A stretch of 64,000 bases of DNA, taken from Streptomyces sp. HM190 (GTDB lineage Bacteria > Actinomycetota > Actinomycetes > Streptomycetales > Streptomycetaceae). Position 1 is the stretch's first letter, and each line of letters starts with the position of its first letter. Position numbers and translations under genes: made by a program. Below, one piece after another: positions 8,350-16,698 of this stretch. The notes under the pieces are model-generated. The model was not told where the DNA came from. It did no database searches and was given only the letters and a program-made list of their open reading frames with translations. The stretch spans positions 4,402,001 to 4,466,000 of the forward strand of contig NZ_CP047318.1 of the NCBI RefSeq assembly GCF_009857135.1, written 5' to 3'.

Positions 8350-9483
8350 ATGACGGTCATGGAGCAGCGGGGTGCGTACCATCCGACACCGCCCCCCGCC
8401 TGGCAGCCCCGCACCGACCCCGCACCCCTGCTGCCCGACGAGCGTCCTTACCGCGTGCTCGGTACCGACTCCGCGGCCGACGCCGACCCCGCACTGCTGC
8501 GCCGCCTCTACGCGGAACTGGTGCGGGGCCGGCGGTACAACACGCAGGCCACGGCCCTGACCAAGCAGGGCAGGCTCGCGGTGTACCCGTCCAGCACCGG
8601 CCAGGAGGCCTGCGAGGTCGCCGCCGCGCTCGTCCTCGAGGAACGTGACTGGCTGTTCCCGAGCTACCGCGACACGCTCGCCGCCGTCGCCCGCGGCCTC
8701 GACCCCGTGCAGGCGCTCACGCTGCTGCGCGGTGACTGGCACACCGGCTACGACCCCCACGAGCACCGTGTCGCGCCCCTGTGCACCCCGCTCGCCACCC
8801 AGCTCCCGCACGCCGTGGGCCTCGCGCACGCCGCCCGCCTCAAGGGCGACGACGTGGTCGCGCTCGCCCTGGTCGGCGACGGCGGCACCAGCGAGGGCGA
8901 CTTCCACGAGGCGCTCAACTTCGCGGCCGTCTGGCAGGCCCCGGTCGTCTTCCTCGTGCAGAACAACGGCTTCGCGATCTCCGTGCCGCTGGAGAAGCAG
9001 ACCGCCGCCCCCTCCCTCGCCCACAAGGCCGTCGGCTACGGCATGCCGGGCCGCCTGGTCGACGGCAACGACGCGGCCGCCGTGCACCAGGTGCTCACCG
9101 AGGCCGTGGCCCACGCCCGTGCGGGCGGCGGCCCCACCCTGGTCGAGGCGGTGACGTATCGCATCGACGCCCACACCAACGCCGACGACGCGACCCGCTA
9201 CCGCGTCGACGCCGAGGTGGAGACCTGGCGCGCGCACGACCCGATCGCGCTCCTGGAGCGCGAGCTGACCGAACGCGGCCTCATCGACGAGGCCGGCATC
9301 CAGGCCGCCCGCGACGCCGCCGAGGCGATGGCCGCCGATCTGCGCGAGCGCATGAACCAGGACCCCGTGCTCGACCCCATGGACCTCTTCGCCCACGTGT
9401 ATGCCGAGCCCACCCCCCAACTGCGCGAGCAGGAGGCCCTGCTGCGCGCCGAACTGACGGCGGAAGAAGAAGGGGCGCACTGA
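8350..9483 (+). CDS. bkdF: Branched-chain 2-oxo acid dehydrogenase E1 component, alpha subunit (operon 1)
   Basis: A 377-residue thiamine diphosphate-dependent E1-alpha subunit. With the beta subunit it decarboxylates the keto acids of valine, leucine and isoleucine, supplying branched acyl-CoA primers for fatty acids and polyketides. The TPP/Mg motif GDGGTSEGD begins at residue 176 and ends with QNN about 30 residues later. LTKQGRLAVYPSSTGQEA and YRIDAHTNADDATRYR are typical of the family. ATG 8350 follows GAGGAGG. The stop overlaps the next start (TGATG). The symbol follows streptomycete usage in which the cluster beside the Lrp gene is bkdFGH; some annotations use bkdA. Confidence 0.93.
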   Translation: MTVMEQRGAYHPTPPPAWQPRTDPAPLLPDERPYRVLGTDSAADADPALLRRLYAELVRGRRYNTQATALTKQGRLAVYPSSTGQEACEVAAALVLEERDWLFPSYRDTLAAVARGLDPVQALTLLRGDWHTGYDPHEHRVAPLCTPLATQLPHAVGLAHAARLKGDDVVALALVGDGGTSEGDFHEALNFAAVWQAPVVFLVQNNGFAISVPLEKQTAAPSLAHKAVGYGMPGRLVDGNDAAAVHQVLTEAVAHARAGGGPTLVEAVTYRIDAHTNADDATRYRVDAEVETWRAHDPIALLERELTERGLIDEAGIQAARDAAEAMAADLRERMNQDPVLDPMDLFAHVYAEPTPQLREQEALLRAELTAEEEGAH

Positions 9484-10487
9484 TGACCACCGTCGCTCTC
9501 AAGCCCGCCACCATGGCGCAGGCGCTCACCCGGGCCCTCCGGGACGCCATGACCGCCGACCCGACGGTGCACGTCATGGGCGAGGACGTCGGCACCCTCG
9601 GCGGGGTTTTCCGGGTCACCGACGGACTCGCCAAGGAGTTCGGCGAGGACCGGGTCACCGACACCCCGCTCGCCGAGGCGGGCATCCTCGGCACGGCCGT
9701 CGGCATGGCGATGTACGGGCTCCGGCCGGTCGTCGAGATGCAGTTCGACGCGTTCGCCTACCCGGCGTTCGAGCAGCTCATCAGCCATGTCGCCCGCATG
9801 CGCAACCGCACCCGCGGCGCCATGCCGCTGCCGATCACCATCCGGGTCCCCTACGGCGGCGGCATCGGCGGCGTCGAGCACCACAGCGACTCCTCCGAGG
9901 CGTACTACATCGCGACGCCGGGACTCCACGTCGTCACCCCCGCCACCGTCGCCGACGCCTACGGGCTGCTGCGCGCCGCCATCGCCTCCGACGACCCCGT
10001 CGTCTTCCTGGAGCCCAAGCGCCTGTACTGGTCGAAGGACTCCTGGAACCCCGAGGAACCGCAGTCCGTCGAGCCGATCGGCCGGGCGGTCGTGCGCCGC
10101 ACGGGCCGCAGCGCCACGCTCATCACCTACGGCCCGTCCGTGCCCGTCTGCATGGAGGCAGCCGAGGCGGCCACGGCCGAGGGCTGGGACCTCGAAGTCG
10201 TCGACCTGCGTTCGCTCGTGCCCTTCGACGACGAGAAGGTCGCCGCGTCCGTACGGCGCACCGGGCGGGCCGTCGTGGTCCACGAGTCCGGCGGCTTCGG
10301 CGGGCCGGGCGGCGAGATCGCGGCCCGGGTCACCGAGCGCTGCTTCCACCACCTGGAGGCGCCCGTGCTGCGTGTCGCCGGGTTCGACATCCCGTACCCG
10401 CCGCCGATGCTGGAGCGGCACCACCTGCCCGGCGTCGACCGGATCCTCGACGCGGTCGGGCGTCTGCAGTGGGAGGCGGAGAACTGA
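9483..10487 (+). CDS. bkdG: Branched-chain 2-oxo acid dehydrogenase E1 component, beta subunit (operon 1)
   Basis: A 334-residue E1-beta subunit. The N-terminal pyrimidine-binding domain contains HVMGEDVGTLGGVFRVTDGL and DTPLAEAGILGTAVGMAM; the C-terminal transketolase domain contains DLRSLVPFDDEKV and VVVHESGGFGGPGGEIAA. It forms the alpha2-beta2 E1 with the upstream gene product. The start codon shares one base with the alpha stop and its own stop shares one base with the E2 start, so the three are tightly coupled. Confidence 0.93.
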   Translation: MTTVALKPATMAQALTRALRDAMTADPTVHVMGEDVGTLGGVFRVTDGLAKEFGEDRVTDTPLAEAGILGTAVGMAMYGLRPVVEMQFDAFAYPAFEQLISHVARMRNRTRGAMPLPITIRVPYGGGIGGVEHHSDSSEAYYIATPGLHVVTPATVADAYGLLRAAIASDDPVVFLEPKRLYWSKDSWNPEEPQSVEPIGRAVVRRTGRSATLITYGPSVPVCMEAAEAATAEGWDLEVVDLRSLVPFDDEKVAASVRRTGRAVVVHESGGFGGPGGEIAARVTERCFHHLEAPVLRVAGFDIPYPPPMLERHHLPGVDRILDAVGRLQWEAEN

Positions 10488-11965
10488 TGGCACAGGTCCT
10501 GGAGTTCAAGCTGCCCGACCTCGGTGAGGGGCTCACCGAGGCGGAGATCGTCCGCTGGCTGGTCCAGGTCGGCGACGTCGTCGCCGTCGACCAGCCCGTC
10601 GTCGAGGTCGAGACGGCCAAGGCGATGGTCGAGGTGCCGTGTCCCTACGGCGGTGTCGTCACCGCCCGCTTCGGCGAGGAGGGTACGGAACTGCCCGTCG
10701 GGGCGCCGCTGTTGACGGTCGCGGTGGGAGCGCCTGTCGCCGGCGGGCCCGAGGGCTCCTCGGGCGCCGCGCAGGGGCCGGACCCCGCGGGGCAGGCCGA
10801 GGGCTCCGGGAACGTGCTCGTGGGGTACGGCACTTCGGAGGCACCGAAGCGCCGCAGGAGGGTCCGGCCTGCGGCTCCGACGGCTCCGGCCGCGGCGGCG
10901 GCTCCGGCTCGTCCGGCGGTTCCGGCCGGGGCCACCGGCGGGGCGGTGAACGGCGGGGTGAGCGCCGTGGTCGCCGAGAGGGCGTTCGCCGACACCACTC
11001 CGCTCGCTGCCGAGCCGGTGGGCGGCCACGGTCCCGTGCCCGTGATCTCCCCCCTCGTCCGCCGCCTCGCCCGCGAGAACGGCCTCGACCTGAGGAAGCT
11101 GCACGGCTCGGGCCCCGACGGACTGATCCTGCGGGCCGATGTGGAGCAGGCCCTGCGGGCGGCCACCGCCGGTGCCGCGACGTCCCCGGCCGCCCCCACG
11201 GCCGCCGCACAGCCCGCCGCGTTGTCCGCGGGCGCGGGGGTGCCCGCCGCGGTGCCCGCGCGTGCGGAGGGCGTATCCGGCACCCGTGTCCCGCTGCGGG
11301 GGGTGCGCGGCGCCGTCGCCGACAAGCTCTCGCGGAGCCGGCGCGAGATCCCGGACGCCACCTGCTGGGTGGACGCCGACGCGACGGAACTGATGAACGC
11401 CCGCGCGGCCATCAACGCGGCCGGGGGCCCGAAGATCTCGCTCCTCGCGCTGCTCGCCCGGATCTGTACCGCCGCGCTGGCCCGGTTCCCGGAGCTGAAC
11501 TCGACGGTCGACCTGGAGGCCCGCGAGATCGTGCGCCTCGACCAGGTGCACCTCGGGTTCGCCGCGCAGACCGAACGAGGGCTCGTCGTGCCCGTCGTAC
11601 GGGACGCCCACGCGAGGGACGCGGAGTCGCTCAGCGCGGAGTTCGCCCGGCTCACCGAGGCCGCGCGGACCGGGACGCTCACACCCGCACAGCTCACCGG
11701 TGGCACCTTCACGCTGAACAACTACGGCGTGTTCGGCGTCGACGGCTCCACGCCGATCATCAACCACCCCGAGGCGGCCATGCTCGGCGTCGGCCGTATC
11801 GTCCCGAAGCCGTGGGTCCACCAGGGCGAGCTGGCGGTACGGCAGGTGGTGCAGCTCTCGCTCACCTTCGACCACCGGGTGTGCGACGGCGGCACGGCGG
11901 GTGGTTTCCTGCGCTACGTCGCGGACTGCGTCGAACAGCCGGCGGTGCTGCTGCGCACGCTCTGA
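10487..11965 (+). CDS. bkdH: Branched-chain 2-oxo acid dehydrogenase E2 (dihydrolipoamide acyltransferase, operon 1)
   Basis: A 492-residue E2 core subunit that transfers the acyl group from lipoyl-lysine to CoA. One N-terminal lipoyl domain carries the lipoylated lysine at residue 45 (VETAKAMVEVP). A Pro/Ala-rich linker leads to a peripheral-subunit binding domain (ISPLVRRLARENGLDLRKLHGSGPDG type, about residues 185-220), then the catalytic domain ending in FDHRVCDGGTAGGF with active-site His463. No dihydrolipoamide dehydrogenase (E3) gene is adjacent, so E3 must be supplied from elsewhere. It is the last gene of the operon. Confidence 0.93.
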   Translation: MAQVLEFKLPDLGEGLTEAEIVRWLVQVGDVVAVDQPVVEVETAKAMVEVPCPYGGVVTARFGEEGTELPVGAPLLTVAVGAPVAGGPEGSSGAAQGPDPAGQAEGSGNVLVGYGTSEAPKRRRRVRPAAPTAPAAAAAPARPAVPAGATGGAVNGGVSAVVAERAFADTTPLAAEPVGGHGPVPVISPLVRRLARENGLDLRKLHGSGPDGLILRADVEQALRAATAGAATSPAAPTAAAQPAALSAGAGVPAAVPARAEGVSGTRVPLRGVRGAVADKLSRSRREIPDATCWVDADATELMNARAAINAAGGPKISLLALLARICTAALARFPELNSTVDLEAREIVRLDQVHLGFAAQTERGLVVPVVRDAHARDAESLSAEFARLTEAARTGTLTPAQLTGGTFTLNNYGVFGVDGSTPIINHPEAAMLGVGRIVPKPWVHQGELAVRQVVQLSLTFDHRVCDGGTAGGFLRYVADCVEQPAVLLRTL

Positions 11966-12202
11966 CCGCGCACGCCGCCATGTCTTCGGCCGTCGACCCC
12001 GCCCCCGGCGTCGGCGGCCTTCGACCGTCGTCCCACGGTCTCCCGGTGTCGAACACCCACTCCCGCGACCCCGATCGCCCTGCGCCCCCGGCATCGCCCG
12101 GCCCCCGGGCATCGGCCGGCCCTCTTGGCATGCCGGGTGTCCCCCGGATCACCTGACGTCCCGGCGTTCCCTGTGGTCGCCGGGGGCACGCATACTCGGG
12201 GG

Positions 12203-13228
12203 ATGACCGCGCATGAGCCGCCGGACGGCCCCGGTACCGAGGCGTACGACGCCGTCGTGCTCGCCGGGGGTGCCGCCCGGCGGCTCGGCGGAGCGGACAA
12301 GCCCGGGGTGCGTGTCGGCGGACGTGCTCTGCTCGACCGGGTGCTGGCCGCCTGCGCGGGGGCCCGGTCGACCGTCGTCGTCGCCGACCCCCGGCCCACC
12401 GCCCGTCCCGTGCTGTGGGCCCGTGAGGAGCCCCCCGGTGGCGGCCCCGTCGCCGCGCTGGACGCCGGGCTCCGCCGCACCACCGCCCCGTACGTCGTCG
12501 TGCTCTCCGCCGACCTGCCCTTCCTCGCCGAGGAGACGGTGCGGCGGCTGCTCGACACCCTCCGAGGCAGCGCCAGGGCGTCCGAGGACTCCCCCGCCGC
12601 CCCGTCCGCCGCCGGAGCCTCCACGCCCGCCCCCGACCCCGCCGAGGGCGTCCTCGTCACCGATCCCGACGGACGTGATCAGCCCCTCGTGGCCGCGTAC
12701 CGGGCCGACGCACTGCGCCGGGAGCTGGCGCGGCTCGGTGCCGGGCACGGGGGGACGGCCGGGCTGCCCCTGCGGCGGCTGGTCGGGGCGCTGCGCCTCA
12801 CCCGTATCACCGACCCCGTCGCGTCGTTCGACTGCGACACCTGGGACGACATCGCCGCCGCCCGCGCACGGATCAGGGAGCATGGCCACGTGTTGGATGA
12901 ATGGATTTCCGCAGTCAAGGACGAGCTGGGCATCGACCTCGACGTCGACACCCGAGAACTGCTCGACCTCGCCCGTGACGCCGCCCACAACGTGGCCAGG
13001 CCCGCGGCCCCGCTGACCACCTTCCTGGTCGGCTACGCGGCCGCGAAGGCCGGGGGAGGCCCGGAAGCGGTCGCCGAGGCCGCCCGCAAGGCCACGGCCC
13101 TGGCTCTCCGCTGGGCAGGCGAGGCGGGCACCGACGCCTCCGACGCCAAGCCCGGCTCACCGGACACCCGGCCCGGCTCCGCGGACACCGGGTCCGGCGC
13201 CTCCGACACCACTCCGGACGCCGGATGA
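12203..13228 (+). CDS. MobA-like NTP transferase fused to a DUF6457 domain
   Basis: A 341-residue two-domain protein. Residues ~12-230 form a nucleotidyltransferase domain with the signature LAGGAARRLGGADKPGV and the acidic LSADLPFL motif, as in MobA, which attaches GMP to molybdopterin. Residues ~235-310 (LDEWISAVKDELGIDLDVDT...VGYAAAKAGG) match the actinobacterial DUF6457 domain, of unknown role. A Ser/Asp/Pro-rich tail follows. The stop overlaps the moeA start, supporting a molybdenum cofactor role. A CATACT element ends seven bases before the ATG and no ribosome site is visible, so a leaderless mRNA is possible. The 237-base gap before it holds GC-rich imperfect repeats but no gene. Confidence 0.85.
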   Translation: MTAHEPPDGPGTEAYDAVVLAGGAARRLGGADKPGVRVGGRALLDRVLAACAGARSTVVVADPRPTARPVLWAREEPPGGGPVAALDAGLRRTTAPYVVVLSADLPFLAEETVRRLLDTLRGSARASEDSPAAPSAAGASTPAPDPAEGVLVTDPDGRDQPLVAAYRADALRRELARLGAGHGGTAGLPLRRLVGALRLTRITDPVASFDCDTWDDIAAARARIREHGHVLDEWISAVKDELGIDLDVDTRELLDLARDAAHNVARPAAPLTTFLVGYAAAKAGGGPEAVAEAARKATALALRWAGEAGTDASDAKPGSPDTRPGSADTGSGASDTTPDAG

Positions 13229-14586
13229 CCGCCCAGGACGCCGAGGAACTCGACGTGGACGTGGAGGAGGCGCTGGCCGTGGCCAACGACAGGCCCGTCC
13301 GAGGGCCACGCGCCCCCCGTCCCACCGACGACACCCCGGCCGACGGCCTGCCCGCCGCGCACCGGGCGCCGAAAGACACCCACCACCGGGCCACACCCTG
13401 GCCCGAGGCCCGTGCCGTCGCCGAGCGCGCCGCCCGCTCCTGCGCACGCCGCTCCCCGCTCTCCGTCCCCATCGAGGACGCCCTCGGCCTGGTGCTCGCC
13501 GCCCCTCTCACCGCTCTCACCGACCTTCCCTCCTTCGACACGTCCGCGATGGACGGCTGGGCGGTCGCGGGCCCCGGCCCCTGGGCCGTCAGGGAGGACG
13601 GTGTGCTGGCCGGGAACGCCGAGCCCGAGCGGCTCACCGACGGTGAGGCGGTCCGGATCGCCACCGGCGCACGCATCCCGCTCGACACCACCGCGGTCCT
13701 GCGCAGTGAACACGGCCGCACCGGCGAGCAGGGCCGACTGCACGCGACCAGGGACATGGCGCACGGTCAGGACATCCGTCCCCGGGGCCAGGAGTGCCGC
13801 ATCGGCGACCAACTGCTGCCGCCCGGGACACTGCTCACCCCCGCCGCCCTGGGACTCGCCGCTGCCGCCGGGTACGACACCCTGACCGTGCTGCCGCGCC
13901 CCCGTGTCGAACTGCTCGTCCTGGGTGACGAATTGCTCACCGAGGGACTTCCGCGCGAGGGCCTGATCCGCGATGCCCTCGGTCCGATGCTGCCGTCCTG
14001 GCTTCGGGCGCTCGGGGCCGAGGTCACCGCCGTACACCGACTCGGCGATGCCGCCGCCGCCCTGTACGAGGCCGTGCGGTCCTCCTCAGCCGACCTGATC
14101 GTCACCACCGGTGGTACCGCCGCCGGGCCCGTGGACCATGTGCACCCCACGTTGCGCCGCATCGGTGCCGAACTCCTCGTCGACGGCGTCAAGGTGCGCC
14201 CCGGCCACCCCATGCTGCTGGCCCGCACCACGGAGAACCAGCATCTTGTGGGCCTGCCGGGCAACCCCCTGGCCGCCGTCTCGGGGCTGTTCACCCTTAC
14301 CGAGCCCTTTCTGCGTACCCTGGCCGGACGAGCCGCGCCCGAGCGGTACGGAATGCCGCTGAGGGAGGCGGTCCACGGGCACCCGTACGACACCCGGCTC
14401 ATCCCTGTCGCCCTGCGCGGTGACGACGCCGTACCGCTGCACTACAACGGTCCCGCTATGCTCCGCGGCATCGCCACCGCCGATGCCCTTGCCGTCGTTC
14501 CACCCGGCGGTGCCCGTCCCGGTCAGGAACTGGAGCTGCTCGATCTGCCCTGGGCGACCGCGGGAATCCAGGTGTGTTTCACGTGA
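13225..14586 (+). CDS. moeA: Molybdopterin molybdotransferase MoeA
   Basis: A 453-residue enzyme inserting molybdate into adenylylated molybdopterin. Recognisable motifs are LPSFDTSAMDGWAV, an RIPLDTTAVL segment, VTTGGTAAGPVDHVHP at the active-site region (many MoeA proteins have a TGGVSxGxxD form here, so this one is somewhat divergent), and GLPGNPLAAVSGLF. The first ~50 residues are a non-conserved acidic extension. ATGA overlap with the upstream gene makes an operon. Its last codons and stop lie inside a parS site, so the C-terminal ...QVCFT is partly dictated by the ParB-binding sequence. Confidence 0.9.
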   Translation: MTAQDAEELDVDVEEALAVANDRPVRGPRAPRPTDDTPADGLPAAHRAPKDTHHRATPWPEARAVAERAARSCARRSPLSVPIEDALGLVLAAPLTALTDLPSFDTSAMDGWAVAGPGPWAVREDGVLAGNAEPERLTDGEAVRIATGARIPLDTTAVLRSEHGRTGEQGRLHATRDMAHGQDIRPRGQECRIGDQLLPPGTLLTPAALGLAAAAGYDTLTVLPRPRVELLVLGDELLTEGLPREGLIRDALGPMLPSWLRALGAEVTAVHRLGDAAAALYEAVRSSSADLIVTTGGTAAGPVDHVHPTLRRIGAELLVDGVKVRPGHPMLLARTTENQHLVGLPGNPLAAVSGLFTLTEPFLRTLAGRAAPERYGMPLREAVHGHPYDTRLIPVALRGDDAVPLHYNGPAMLRGIATADALAVVPPGGARPGQELELLDLPWATAGIQVCFT

Positions 14587-14590
14587 AACA
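14575..14590. other. parS: parS site 1 (ParB binding), perfect
   Basis: TGTTTCACGTGAAACA, a perfect 16 bp palindrome identical to the bacterial parS consensus. It overlaps the last codons and stop of moeA. ParB binds such sites, spreads, and with ParA and SMC organises the origin-proximal chromosome; in Streptomyces most sites cluster near oriC. Confidence 0.93.
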
Positions 14591-14622
14591 TCCACGCGCC
14601 CAACTGAACTGCGGGCACGGGG

Positions 14623-14636
14623 GTTTCACGTGAAAC
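14623..14636. other. parS: parS site 2 (ParB binding)
   Basis: Core GTTTCACGTGAAAC is perfect; the left flank is G instead of the consensus T (the right flank A matches). It lies in the short moeA-channel gap, 34 bases after site 1. Confidence 0.9.
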
Positions 14637-14689
14637 AAGGGGCACATGGAGGCGTAGTGGAGCCAGGGGATGTACGGGGAAGCGGGGAG

Positions 14690-14704
14690 TGTTTCACGTG
14701 AAAC
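14690..14704. other. parS: parS site 3 (ParB binding), overlapping a start codon
   Basis: TGTTTCACGTGAAAC, perfect 14 bp core with the left flank matching. The GTG at 14698-14700 inside the palindrome is the best start for the potassium channel gene, and the GGGGAG ribosome site abuts it. ParB occupancy could therefore affect this gene, which is inference. Confidence 0.9.
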
Positions 14705-15789
14705 TGCCGGGCCATGACGTGATCGCCCGCACGGCGGACGAGCGTCACGTGACGCATGCGGTGAAGCTGCCGAAGCGGGAGGTCGAGCGCCCCAGCCACC
14801 AGGTCGGCAAGCGACTCGCGATGGCGTTGCTCGTCCTGGTCGCGACGGCGTTCATCGTCTACGCCGACCGCGAGGGCTACAACGACAACTCGGATGGCAG
14901 CGTCGACCTGCTGGACGCGTTCTACTACGCCACCGTCACCCTCTCGACCACCGGATACGGCGACATCACCCCGGTCAGTGACGCTGCCCGGCTCACCAAC
15001 ATCTTCGTGATCACCCCGCTGCGCGTGCTGTTCCTGATCATTCTGGTCGGCACCACGCTGGAGGTCCTGACGGAGCGCACGCGCGAGGAATGGCGACTGA
15101 ACCGCTGGAGGGCGGCCTTGAGGGAGCACACCGTTGTCGTCGGTTTCGGGACCAAGGGGCGGTCGGCGATCCAGACCGTCTGCGCGACGGGGCTGAAGAA
15201 GGAACAGGTCATCGTCGTCGACCCCAGCTCCAAGGTGATCGAGGCGGCGACGGCCGACGGATACGCGGGCATCGTGGGGGATGCGACCCGCAGCGATGTG
15301 CTGCTGAGGGCCGAGGCGCAGAAGGCGCGGCAGATCATCATCTCCACCGCTCGGGACGACACCGCCGTACTGGTCACGCTGACCGCGCGCCAGATGAACC
15401 GTGGCGCGAAGATCGTGGCCGCCGTACGGGAGGAGGAGAACGCGCCGCTGCTGAAGCAGTCCGGGGCCGATGTCGTCATCACCAGTGCTAGCGCGGCCGG
15501 ACGGCTCCTCGGACTCTCGGTACTCAGTCCCGCCGCCGGCATGGTCATGGAGGATCTCATCCAGCAGGGCAGCGGCCTCGACATCGTCGAGCGGCCCGTC
15601 ATAAAGGCCGAGGTGGGGCGCAAGGTACGGGAGACGGAGGACCTGGTCGTCAGCGTGCTGCGCGGCCACCGGGTGCTCGGCTACGACGACCCGTCCATCG
15701 GCGAACTCCAGCTGACGGACCGCCTCATCACGATCGTCCGTGCCACACCGAGCACGAAGATCACCCCCGAGACCAAGCACCTGCCGTAG
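14698..15789 (+). CDS. Two-TM potassium channel with RCK (TrkA-N) domain
   Basis: A 363-residue MthK/GsuK-type potassium channel. The first membrane helix (MALLVLVATAFIVY) is near residues 40-55, the pore helix and selectivity filter TTGYGD at 84-89, and the second helix (IFVITPLRVLFLIILVGTTLEVL) at about 102-124. A cytoplasmic RCK Rossmann domain begins VVVGFGTKGRSAI and is followed by a C-terminal ligand-gating region. I chose GTG 14698, spaced eight bases from GGGGAG; GTG 14689 is also in frame but lies within that ribosome site. A third start cannot be excluded. The gene stands alone and ends at a strong hairpin. Confidence 0.88.
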   Translation: MKLPGHDVIARTADERHVTHAVKLPKREVERPSHQVGKRLAMALLVLVATAFIVYADREGYNDNSDGSVDLLDAFYYATVTLSTTGYGDITPVSDAARLTNIFVITPLRVLFLIILVGTTLEVLTERTREEWRLNRWRAALREHTVVVGFGTKGRSAIQTVCATGLKKEQVIVVDPSSKVIEAATADGYAGIVGDATRSDVLLRAEAQKARQIIISTARDDTAVLVTLTARQMNRGAKIVAAVREEENAPLLKQSGADVVITSASAAGRLLGLSVLSPAAGMVMEDLIQQGSGLDIVERPVIKAEVGRKVRETEDLVVSVLRGHRVLGYDDPSIGELQLTDRLITIVRATPSTKITPETKHLP

Positions 15790-15798
15790 CCCCGGCAT

Positions 15799-15837
15799 GG
15801 GGGCGCCCCCGGGGATGTGCTTCCCGGGGGCGCCCCC
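15799..15837. terminator. Bidirectional terminator hairpin
   Basis: A perfect 15 bp stem GGGGGCGCCCCCGGG/CCCGGGGGCGCCCCC with a nine-base loop between the convergent channel and ABC permease genes. No T tract. Confidence 0.8.
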
Positions 15838-15849
15838 ACGCCGCGACCG

Positions 15850-16698
15850 CTACTTGCGGTTGTACAGCCGCATCGTGACCGGCCCGAAGACGAGCACGAA
15901 CAGGCCGGACCAACCGAGCGACCAGGCGATCTCGGCCGTGGGCCACTCGCCCGCCATCAGCTCGCGCACCGCCGAGGCGAGGTGGGTGATCGGGCTGTTG
16001 TTGACGAACGCCTGCAGCCAACCCGGCATGGTGCTCGGGTCGACGAAGACGTTGGACAGGAAGGTCAGCGGGAAGATCACCATCATGCTGACGCCCATCA
16101 CCGACTTCTCGGTGCGCAGCATCAGCCCGAACATCGTCCAGATCCACGAGAACGCGAACGAGAAGACGATGAGCAGGGCGATCCCGGCGACCACGCCCAT
16201 GACGCCGCCGTCCGGGCGGTAGCCGAGGATCAGGCCGACGGTGAGCATCACCACGGACGCGATGGCGTACCGCAGGGCGTCGCCCAGGAGATAGCCGACC
16301 ATGGTCGCCGGCCGCCAGATCGGCAGCGAGCGGAACCGGTCGAAGACACCCTTCTCGATGTCCGCGTTGACCGAGACGCCGGTGTACATCGTGATCATCA
16401 CGACCGACATCACGAGGATGCCCGGCAGCAGGAACTGGATGTACTCCTCCGGGGAACCGGCCAGGGCACCGCCGAAGAGGTACGTGTACATCAGCACCAT
16501 CATGATCGGGAAGGCGGTGACGTCGAACAGTTGCTCCGGGACGTGCTTGATCTTGAGGATGGCCCGCCAGCCGAAGGTGAGGGACGCCGACAGCGCGCTG
16601 GGCCGCGGCGGACGCTCCTTGGCGATGAGCAGCGCGGCGAGCGACTCGGCGCTGACCGGGGCGAGTTCCTTGCTGTCGGTGCTGGTCGCGGTGCTCAT
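15850..16698 (-). CDS. ABC-2 type transporter permease (DrrB-like)
   Basis: A 282-residue permease with about six hydrophobic segments between residues ~55 and 278 (for example FPIMMVLMYTYLFGG, LLPGILVMSVVMITMYTGVSV, FPLTFLSNVFV). NADIEKGVFDRFRSLPI and FLSNVFVDPSTMPGWLQAFVNNSPIT are characteristic of the daunorubicin-resistance DrrB family. Its start overlaps the stop of the ATPase gene (ATGA), forming a two-gene exporter. Substrate unknown; drug or lipid export is the family's usual role. Confidence 0.88.
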   Translation of the reverse strand: MSTATSTDSKELAPVSAESLAALLIAKERPPRPSALSASLTFGWRAILKIKHVPEQLFDVTAFPIMMVLMYTYLFGGALAGSPEEYIQFLLPGILVMSVVMITMYTGVSVNADIEKGVFDRFRSLPIWRPATMVGYLLGDALRYAIASVVMLTVGLILGYRPDGGVMGVVAGIALLIVFSFAFSWIWTMFGLMLRTEKSVMGVSMMVIFPLTFLSNVFVDPSTMPGWLQAFVNNSPITHLASAVRELMAGEWPTAEIAWSLGWSGLFVLVFGPVTMRLYNRK

